This document shows, one piece after another, positions 1 to 11,161 of a stretch of DNA of 30,965 nt. The stretch spans positions 1 to 30,965 of the forward strand of contig CAYONP010000073.1 of the NCBI GenBank assembly GCA_964405335.1, given 5' to 3'. Source of the DNA: CAYONP01 sp964405335. GTDB taxonomy: Bacteria > Armatimonadota > UBA10988. Position 1 is the first letter of the stretch. Each line of letters begins with the position of its first letter. Both the position numbers and the translations under genes were made by a program. The notes beneath the pieces were generated by a model. It ran no database searches, had not been told where the DNA came from, and saw only the letters and a list, made by a program, of their open reading frames with translations.

Positions 1-5486
<5,486 letters not shown>

Positions 5487-5549
5487 CGGACGAGAGTATG
5501 CTCACGACCCCGGGAATCGTACCGACCCGATCCGTCGCAATCCCGCCTG

Positions 5550-5563
5550 GGAACGGATGTTTG
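5550..5563 (-). promoter_or_regulatory. Candidate LexA (SOS) operator overlapping the uvrA start site
   Basis: The minus strand reads CAAACATCCGTTCC. This matches 12 of 14 positions of the Bacillus/Actinobacteria-type SOS box CGAACRNRYGTTYC, with the near-symmetric core AAAC-N4-GTTC. It lies between the predicted -10 and the predicted start site, where a repressor would block initiation. uvrA is a classic SOS gene, which makes the position meaningful, but a 14-nt match could be chance. Confidence 0.4.
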
Positions 5564-5565
5564 CT

Positions 5566-5594
5566 AGGATAACAGGGATGGGCGGTGGTGTAAA
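5566..5594 (-). promoter_or_regulatory. Sigma70-type promoter of uvrA
   Basis: Read on the minus strand, TTTACA (5594-5589) and TATCCT (5571-5566) are separated by exactly 17 nt. Transcription would start near 5559, about 70 nt upstream of the uvrA ATG. This is a sequence match to the housekeeping consensus; activity is inferred. Confidence 0.6.
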
Positions 5595-5616
5595 GCGGCA
5601 ATCGTGCCGCGGGCGT

Positions 5617-6045
5617 TCAGATCACCCAGTTGTCGCCGTGGCTGCCGGCGGCGCGGCAGCGGTCGACCAGATCGCCGAGGGTGGTCTGCGCAAGCTGCTC
5701 GCCGACGGCGCCGGCGGCTTCGGCCCAGACTTCGTGGATGACCACCGTGGCGCCGCTCAGGTGGCGGTCGTCGGTGTGGTCGGTCAACGGTCCGTCGACC
5801 GCCTCGAGGACTTCGAGCAGGCTGATCTCGGCGGGAGAGCGCGCCAACTCATAGCCACCGCGCGAGCCGCGGGTCGAGACCACCAGTCCGGCCGAGCGGA
5901 GCGGGCGCAGCAACTGCTCGAGGTACTTTTCGGGCAGGCTCTGACGCTGCGCAATCTCGCGGAGCTGCGCGCGCCCATCGCCGCGCGACTGCGCCAGATC
6001 GAGCATCGCCAGTAGTGCGTACTCCACTCGCCTCGAGAGCCGCAA
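5617..6045 (-). CDS. Rrf2 family transcriptional regulator
   Basis: This 142-residue winged-helix DNA-binding protein begins RLSRRVEYALLAMLDLA and continues with the family's typical LPEKYLEQLLRPLRSAGLV and TRGSRGGYELAR elements, the latter being the wing. Rrf2 proteins (IscR, NsrR, RirA, CymR) control Fe-S, NO, iron or sulfur metabolism. The three clustered cysteines that bind the Fe-S cluster in IscR and NsrR are absent; the only Cys is near residue 129 in DRCRAAG. It is therefore more likely cofactor-free or CymR-like, and its target cannot be read from sequence. The start is a TTG at 6045, preceded by GGGGGAG at 8 nt spacing. It follows rph after about 100 nt and precedes the uvrA promoter. 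Confidence 0.88.
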   Translation of the reverse strand: MRLSRRVEYALLAMLDLAQSRGDGRAQLREIAQRQSLPEKYLEQLLRPLRSAGLVVSTRGSRGGYELARSPAEISLLEVLEAVDGPLTDHTDDRHLSGATVVIHEVWAEAAGAVGEQLAQTTLGDLVDRCRAAGSHGDNWVI

Positions 6046-6114
6046 GGTTGTGTCTCCCCCTGATCGGCCCGGCCGTCCGTGCCGGACCGGCGGCCGTCAG
6101 CCCCCTTGCCTTTA

Positions 6115-6132
6115 CCACGACGATTGTCGTGG
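6115..6132. repeat. Perfect 7-bp inverted repeat upstream of the Rrf2 gene
   Basis: CCACGAC and GTCGTGG flank a 4-nt centre. It lies between the rph stop and the Rrf2 start. It could be an autoregulatory operator (Rrf2 proteins bind dyads) or the stem of a weak rph terminator, though no T-run follows. The role is undecided. Confidence 0.35.
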
Positions 6133-6146
6133 CATCGGCCCGGGGT

Positions 6147-6872
6147 TCATGCGTCGGCGGTCAACACCTCCCGCTGCAGGGCGCAGAGCCCGTCAATGCC
6201 CGACTCCGCCAGATCCAGCAGCCGGTCCAGCATTTCGCGGCTGAACGGCCGTTCCTCTCCCGTGCCCTGAACTTCGATCAGCCGCTTGCGACCGGTCATG
6301 ACCACGTTGAAGTCAATCGCCGCCTTCGAGTCCTCGGCATAGTCGAGGTCGAGCAGCACGTCGGTGCCGACCACACCAACGCTGATCGCCGCCACCTGGT
6401 CGCGCACCGGGATGCGCTGCAGCACGCGCTGCTCAATCAGCCACTCACACGCCTCGACCAGCGCCACATAGGCGCCGGTGATCGAGGCCGTGCGCGTCCC
6501 GCCGTCGGCCTGGATCACGTCGCAGTCGAGGGTGATGGTGCGTGAGCCGAGTTGCGCGAAATCGACCACGCTGCGCAGCGAGCGGCCGATCAGCCGCGAG
6601 ATCTCGAGCCCGCGCGAGTCGGGCCGGTTGCTCCGCGAGGCCCGCTGGTGCCGCGTGTCGGTGCTCCGCGGCAGCATGTCGTATTCGGCGGTGACCCAGC
6701 CCAGGCCGGTGTCGCGGCGGAAGAACGGCACCGTCTCTTCGACGCTGGCGGTGCATAGCACGTGGGTGTCGCCCATCTCGATCCGGCACGAGCCCTCGGC
6801 CCACTTGCTCACGCCGGCCTCAATCACGATCGGGCGCAGGGCGTCGGCCGCCCGCCCCTCGGCGCGGTTCAT
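6147..6872 (-). CDS. rph: Ribonuclease PH
   Basis: This is a phosphorolytic 3'-5' exoribonuclease that trims tRNA 3' ends, 241 residues long and typical for the family. Diagnostic motifs are GWVTAEYDMLPRST, EISRLIGRSLRSVVD, CDVIQADGGTRTASITGAY and, near the end, DLNVV-type DFNVVMTG followed by IEVQGTGEE. The chosen ATG at 6872 has AGGAGAGG immediately upstream. A longer in-frame extension is possible but would run back into the preceding gene and add non-family residues. It starts 10 nt after the stop of the beta-propeller protein gene, and its SD partly uses that stop, so the two are probably cotranscribed. Confidence 0.96.
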   Translation of the reverse strand: MNRAEGRAADALRPIVIEAGVSKWAEGSCRIEMGDTHVLCTASVEETVPFFRRDTGLGWVTAEYDMLPRSTDTRHQRASRSNRPDSRGLEISRLIGRSLRSVVDFAQLGSRTITLDCDVIQADGGTRTASITGAYVALVEACEWLIEQRVLQRIPVRDQVAAISVGVVGTDVLLDLDYAEDSKAAIDFNVVMTGRKRLIEVQGTGEERPFSREMLDRLLDLAESGIDGLCALQREVLTADA

Positions 6873-6882
6873 CCGCCTCTCC

Positions 6883-8103
6883 TCAGCCGACCCGCAGGAT
6901 GCGTGACTCCTCGCGCCAGTCGCTGCGCAGGCCGAACTCCTCGGCCACCGCGCGCAGCGGCAGCATCCGCACGCCGCCGACCTCTTCGCAGTTGATCCCG
7001 AGCAGGCGAGTCTCCTCCCCACTGATTACCTCGTTGGTCAGCAGGTCGAGAATCACCGTCTTGCCCTCACGACGGAGCGTGATCCGGTTCGGCTCGGGCT
7101 CCATCCGCAGGCCGAGTTGCGCGGCCAGGTCCGGCGCCGGGATGAGCACCTCGCCGTCGAGCAGGATCGGCGCCGGCAGGTAGAAGCTGCGCCGCCCGAA
7201 GACGAACACCTGCGCCACGCGGCGCGACGGGCCGGGCAGCAGCGCCGGCTCGCTGTCGCCGTCGGCCACACCGGCGATCGACTGCGCCGCGCCGCCGAGC
7301 GGCCGCTGCGCGATGCGCAGCGAGGCGCCACGGCGCTCGACATAGAGCAGGCCCGGCAGGCCAAAGGTCCAGGTGCCGAAGATCTCCTCGTCGGGCCCGG
7401 TGGTCAGCTCGTCGAGCCGTCGCGCGCCGGCCGGGTCGAGGCGGTAGAGCCGCTCGAGGTTGCCGCCCGGCTCGCGCGCGCCGACCAGCAGGTCGCGCTG
7501 CGGCGACCAGACCAGGGAGGTGATCCGCCGGTCGGCCAGGCGGAGTAGCTCCTCCTCGGCACCGGTGGCGTCGCGACGGATGAGCAGGTAGTTCTTCGCC
7601 CCGACGGCGCTCTCTTCGCGAACGAAGGCAAGCTGCGTGCCGTCGGGCGACCAGCACGGCAGGTAGTCGTTCTCGACCGTGTTGGTGATCCGCGTCAGGT
7701 CCTGCCCATGCCGGTTGCAGAGCCAGATGTCGAGCCCGGTGCCGCGCTGCTGAGCGGCGAACAGCAGGCGCCCGGCGTCGGGCGACCAGGCCGGATTACG
7801 GGCCCTGGGCAGCAGCCGCGTCTGGGCCGTGCCGTCGGCGCTGCAGAGCCAGACGTCGTAGTCGCTGCGTTCGGAGTCGTAGACTTCGTAGGCGATGGCG
7901 CTGCCATCGGGCGAGCCGCAGGGCCGGCTCTCGCGGTCGATGGTCGAGGTCAGCCGCCGCACGCCCAGGCCGTCGGCGCGGACGATGTGCAGGTCGCCGT
8001 CACGCACAAAGACGATGCTGTCATCGGCGGCCAGCGGCGTGGCCGCCGGCTCGGCGGCCAGCCCGGCACCGGCCAGGGCGAGAAACGCGCACAGGCGAAT
8101 CAC
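6883..8103 (-). CDS. Exported TolB/PD40-type beta-propeller protein with C-terminal Cu-amine-oxidase-N-like domain
   Basis: About 406 residues. The N-terminal stretch IRLCAFLALAGAGLAAEPA looks like a signal peptide, so the protein is probably periplasmic or outside the cell. Residues about 30-300 carry repeated WSPDG-type blades (SRPCGSPDG, PAWSPDAGRLLF, PCWSPDGTQLAFV), as in the TolB propeller. Residues about 312-406 (LLDGEVLIPAPDLAAQLG and GGVRMLPLRAVAEEFG) match the copper amine oxidase N-terminal-like domain, a presumed surface or wall-binding module. It is not TolB itself, because the TolB N-terminal domain is missing. The GTG at 8103 is preferred because GAGAGG lies 8 nt upstream; a GTG at 8109 is too close to the SD. 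Function is unknown; a scaffold or sensor role is inference. Confidence 0.82.
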   Translation of the reverse strand: MIRLCAFLALAGAGLAAEPAATPLAADDSIVFVRDGDLHIVRADGLGVRRLTSTIDRESRPCGSPDGSAIAYEVYDSERSDYDVWLCSADGTAQTRLLPRARNPAWSPDAGRLLFAAQQRGTGLDIWLCNRHGQDLTRITNTVENDYLPCWSPDGTQLAFVREESAVGAKNYLLIRRDATGAEEELLRLADRRITSLVWSPQRDLLVGAREPGGNLERLYRLDPAGARRLDELTTGPDEEIFGTWTFGLPGLLYVERRGASLRIAQRPLGGAAQSIAGVADGDSEPALLPGPSRRVAQVFVFGRRSFYLPAPILLDGEVLIPAPDLAAQLGLRMEPEPNRITLRREGKTVILDLLTNEVISGEETRLLGINCEEVGGVRMLPLRAVAEEFGLRSDWREESRILRVG

Positions 8104-8131
8104 AGACACAGCCTCTCTGGGCCGGCGGCGC

Positions 8132-8161
8132 TTGACTCCGCGCCGCGTCGGCTCCTATCAT
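8132..8161 (+). promoter_or_regulatory. Sigma70-type promoter for the methyltransferase-sulfatase pair
   Basis: TTGACT (8132-8137) and TATCAT (8156-8161) are 18 nt apart on the plus strand, in the gap between divergent genes. The predicted start is near 8168, leaving a leader of about 47 nt before the ATG at 8215. This is one of the best consensus matches in the window. Confidence 0.6.
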
Positions 8162-8214
8162 GTCGCGCCGCGCCTGGTGCCGTCGAGCGGGGGGCGCCGG
8201 CATCCGAGCGCGCG

Positions 8215-8949
8215 ATGCGGCCTGACGAACACCAGCGGATGTTCGAGCTCGAGGACCACTACTGGTGGTTCGTCGGGCGCAAGTCGATCCTCCGCGCCGT
8301 CTGCCGCCGGCACCTGCCACCCGACCCGGCGCGGCGCATCCTCGACCTCGGCTGCGGCACCGGCGGCACGCTCCAGGTGATGGCCGAGTTCGGGCAGGCG
8401 GTCGGTCTCGACCCGTTCCCAGCCGCCCTGGCGCTGTGCCGCCGCCGCGGGCTCCAACGGCTGATTGCCGGCGACGCCACGCGGCTGCCCTTGCCCGACG
8501 AGTGCTGTGACCTGGTCACCGCGTTCGATGTCTTCGAGCACATCGAGGACGATGCCGCCGCCTTTGCCGAGGCGCACCGCGTGCTCCGCCCCGGCGGCTC
8601 GCTGCTGCTCACCGTGCCGGCCTATTCGTTCCTCTGGAGCGAGCACGACATCGCCCTCCAGCACTTTCGGCGCTACACCCGCGGGCTGGTCCGCTCGCGC
8701 CTGGCGGCGGCCGGGTTCACGCCGGTCCGGCTCGGCTACTGCATCACCTTCCTGCTGCCGGTGGCCACCGCGCTGCGCCTGCTGCAACGCCTGCGGCGGC
8801 CGCACGAGGCACCGGAGTGCGGGCTGATGCCCCTGCCCTCGCCGCTCAATCAGCTCTGCCGCTGGACGCTCGAGGTCGAGGCGCGGCTGCTGCCGGCGGT
8901 CGACCTGCCGTGCGGCGTGTCGGTCCTCGCGCTCGCCCGGCGGACGTAG
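8215..8949 (+). CDS. Class I SAM-dependent methyltransferase
   Basis: The protein has 244 residues with a Rossmann-fold methyltransferase core. Motif I is ILDLGCGTGGT (about residues 42-52). An acidic motif II follows in AVGLDPFPAAL, then a motif near AFDVFEHIEDD and the post-core VLRPGGSLLLTVPAY. The N-terminal HYWWFVGR signature and the WSEHDIALQHFRRYT segment are typical of methyltransferases found with glycan and lipid-glycan genes, which suggests a small-molecule or glycan substrate rather than nucleic acid; this is inference. ATG 8215 was chosen because the family signature begins within about 20 residues. An upstream open frame to 7708 runs antisense through the neighbouring gene. It probably shares a transcript with the sulfatase 47 nt downstream. 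Confidence 0.9.
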   Translation: MRPDEHQRMFELEDHYWWFVGRKSILRAVCRRHLPPDPARRILDLGCGTGGTLQVMAEFGQAVGLDPFPAALALCRRRGLQRLIAGDATRLPLPDECCDLVTAFDVFEHIEDDAAAFAEAHRVLRPGGSLLLTVPAYSFLWSEHDIALQHFRRYTRGLVRSRLAAAGFTPVRLGYCITFLLPVATALRLLQRLRRPHEAPECGLMPLPSPLNQLCRWTLEVEARLLPAVDLPCGVSVLALARRT

Positions 8950-8952
8950 CGA

Positions 8953-8979
8953 GGGATTGGCGGATCGCGCGCCAATCCC
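8953..8979. repeat. Perfect 10-bp hairpin between methyltransferase and sulfatase genes
   Basis: GGGATTGGCG and CGCCAATCCC flank a 7-nt loop, starting four bases after the methyltransferase stop. No T-run follows, so it is not a classic terminator. It ends just before the sulfatase SD (GGGGAG) and could stabilise the upstream message or tune sulfatase translation. Confidence 0.5.
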
Positions 8980-8996
8980 CCGCCTGGGGAGCCAAC

Positions 8997-10391
8997 ATGT
9001 CAACGTCCGACCGGCGCGAGTTCTTGAGGCGGGTCGGCGCGCTGGGCCTGGTCGCCGGCCTCTCGGGCGGCGCCCGGGCGGCGCGCCGGCGGCCGAACAT
9101 CCTGTTCTTCATGACCGACGACCAGCGCTGGGACGGCATGTCCTGCGCCGGCAACCGGGTGCTCTCGACGCCGCACATGGACCGCCTGGCGGCCGAGGGG
9201 GTGCGCTTTCGCAACGCCTTCGTGACCAACGCTCTGTGTGGCCCGAGCCGCGCCACCTGCCTGACCGGCCGTTACTCGCACAGCCACGGCGTGCGGGTCA
9301 ACGGCCAGCCGGGCGGACTGACGGTCGACCAGACCACCTTCCTCGAGGTGCTGCAGCGCGCCGGCTACGAGACCGGCTACATCGGCAAGTGGCACAACGA
9401 GGGCGCCGGGCGCAACCGCGGGTATGACTACTACTACGGCTTCCAGGGCCAGGGGCAGTACAACAACCCGCGGATCAGCGAGAACGGCGGGCCCGACGAG
9501 GTGCGCGCCGGCCATGTCGAGGACCTGCTCGGCGACGCGGCCATCCGCTTCATCGAGCGCCCGCGTGAGCAGCCCTTCGCGCTCTGCGTCTGGTTCAAGG
9601 CGCCGCACCGGAGCTGGGTCGCCGCCGAGCGCTACCGGCACCTGTGGCAGGGCTTCAGCTTCCCGCGGCCGGCGACCTTCGAGACCGACTATGCCGGCAA
9701 GCCCGAGGCGGTGCGCGACGCCGACATGAAGATCGGCGACTTCGACGACGTGCCCGACCTCGACACCTTCCTCCGCGCCTATTACCAGACGCTGGTCGGC
9801 GTCGACGACAACCTCGGCCGCATTCTCAACGCCCTCGACGCGACCGGCCAGGCCGACGACACGGCGGTCTTCTTCACCGGCGACAACGGCTTCTTCCTCG
9901 GCGAGTGGCACTTCTTCGACAAGCGGATGATGTACGAGCCGTCCATCCGCGTGCCGCTGCTGATGCGCTATCCGGCCCGCTTCGCGCCGCTCCAGGTGGT
10001 CGCTCCGATGGCGCTCAACGTCGACCTGGTGCCGACCATCCTCGACCTGGCCGGCATCGCCGACGCACTGCCGACCCACGGCCGTAGCCTGGCCCCCATC
10101 GGCGACGGCCACACGCCCGGCGACTGGCGCACCGACTGGCTCTACGAGTTCTACGAGTTCCCCGGCGTGCACAGCGTGCGCAAGCACCGCGGCGTGCGGA
10201 CCGAGCGGTACAAGTACATCCACTGGTTCGAAGAGCCGCAGGAGTTTGAACTCTACGACCTGCAGACCGACCCGCTGGAGCAACACAATCTGTATGGCCG
10301 GCGCGAGTATCGCGCTCTGGTCGAGCAACTGCGCCGAAGGCTGACCGAGCTGCGGCGCGAGACGGAGGACCCGGACCTGGCCACCGAGTAG
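8997..10391 (+). CDS. Tat-exported sulfatase (type I, formylglycine-dependent)
   Basis: The 464-residue protein hydrolyses a sulfate ester, probably on a polysaccharide, outside the cytoplasm. The N-terminus has a twin-arginine signal (SDRREFLRR, then a hydrophobic GALGLVAGL stretch). The sulfatase core starts with PNILFFMTDDQRWD, whose D41 and D42 are calcium ligands. C81 in CGPSR is the residue converted to formylglycine, and the rest of the signature (TCLTGR) is intact. Further family motifs are GYIGKWHN, FFTGDNGFFLGEW (second metal site) and KYIHW near the C-terminus. GGGGAG lies 5-6 nt before the ATG. The general fold resembles GlcNAc-6-sulfatase-like arylsulfatases, but the substrate cannot be read from sequence. 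No formylglycine-generating enzyme is encoded in the window. Confidence 0.94.
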   Translation: MSTSDRREFLRRVGALGLVAGLSGGARAARRRPNILFFMTDDQRWDGMSCAGNRVLSTPHMDRLAAEGVRFRNAFVTNALCGPSRATCLTGRYSHSHGVRVNGQPGGLTVDQTTFLEVLQRAGYETGYIGKWHNEGAGRNRGYDYYYGFQGQGQYNNPRISENGGPDEVRAGHVEDLLGDAAIRFIERPREQPFALCVWFKAPHRSWVAAERYRHLWQGFSFPRPATFETDYAGKPEAVRDADMKIGDFDDVPDLDTFLRAYYQTLVGVDDNLGRILNALDATGQADDTAVFFTGDNGFFLGEWHFFDKRMMYEPSIRVPLLMRYPARFAPLQVVAPMALNVDLVPTILDLAGIADALPTHGRSLAPIGDGHTPGDWRTDWLYEFYEFPGVHSVRKHRGVRTERYKYIHWFEEPQEFELYDLQTDPLEQHNLYGRREYRALVEQLRRRLTELRRETEDPDLATE

Positions 10392-10420
10392 GGCGCGCTC
10401 TTGCGCGCGGGTCGCCGGCT

Positions 10421-10620
10421 GACCCGTGGTAGGACCCGGTCGCCGACCGGGCCGATGCCGGCGGGGACGCCGGCGGTCCAGGACGACGGCGACCCGTGGT
10501 AGGGCCCGGTCGCCGACCGGGCCGATGCCGGCGGCGACGCCGGCGGTCCAGGACGATGGCGACCCGTGGTAGGGCTCGGTCGCCGACCGGGCCGATGCCG
10601 GCGGCGACGCCGGCGGTCCA
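10421..10620 (+). repeat. Tandem array of 70-bp REP-like units
   Basis: Three consecutive copies start at 10421, 10491 and 10561 with a strict 70-bp period; the third loses similarity after 10620. Each unit has GTAGG immediately 5' of the palindrome CCCGGTC-GCC-GACCGGG (last copy with one change), followed by a second palindrome GCCGGCG-N4-CGCCGGC. The GTAG foot plus hairpin is the hallmark of REP elements. It begins about 30 bases after the sulfatase stop. No gene is evident. Confidence 0.85.
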
Positions 10621-11154
10621 TCCCGAACGGGGCGCGGGCGTCCTCGCCCGCTCCGATCGGCGGCGCGAGCGGCCGGGGACGGCCGCNNNNNNNNNNNNNN
10701 NNNNNNNNNNNNNNNNNNNNNNNNNNNNNNNNNNNNNNNNNNNNNNNNNNNNNNNNNNNNNNNNNNNNNNNNNNNNNNNNNNNNNNCCGATCGGCGGCGC
10801 GAGCGGCCGGGGACGGCCGCGCTCCGGGACGCCGGCGGTCCAGTCCGATCGGAGCGCGGGCGTCCTCGCCCGCTCCGATCGGCGGCGCGAGCGGCCGGGG
10901 ACGGCCGCGCTCCGGGACGCCGGCGGTCCAGTCCGATCGGAGCGCGGGCGTCCTCGCCCGCTCCGATCGGCGGCGCGAGCGGCCGGGGACGGCCGCGCTC
11001 CGGGACGCCGGCGGTCCGTCCGGACCGGGGCGCGGGCGTCCTCGCCCGCTCCGATCGGCGGCGCGTGCGGCCGGGGACGGCCGCGCTCCGGGACGCCGGC
11101 GGTCCAGTCCGATCGGAGCGCGGGCGTCCTCGCCTGCTCCGATCGGCGGTCCGT
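10621..11154 (+). repeat. Tandem array of 88-bp REP-like units, interrupted by an assembly gap
   Basis: The landmark CCGATCGGCGG recurs at 10787, 10875, 10963, 11051 and 11139, a strict 88-bp period, with one more at 10653 before the gap. Each unit contains a long imperfect palindrome (CCGATCGGAGCG, GGGCG, loop TCCT, CGCCCGCTCCGATCGG) whose left arm includes GGAG, and a second hairpin GCGGCCG-GGGA-CGGCCGC. The repeats are nearly identical and run up to the 3' end of the lptD-like gene. Open frames through them shift register each unit (88 is not a multiple of 3), so they are not coding. Confidence 0.88.
10687..10786. other. Assembly gap (100 N) inside the repeat array
   Basis: Exactly 100 N, the usual placeholder for a gap of unknown size. 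The spacing of repeat landmarks across it (134 nt) is not a multiple of 88, which fits an arbitrary gap length. The true number of repeat units is unknown. Confidence 0.97.
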
Positions 11155-11161
11155 TGGCCGC

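Noticed and set aside
10621..11154. Possible CRISPR array
   Set aside because: The whole 88-bp unit repeats with no unique spacers, and no cas genes are present.
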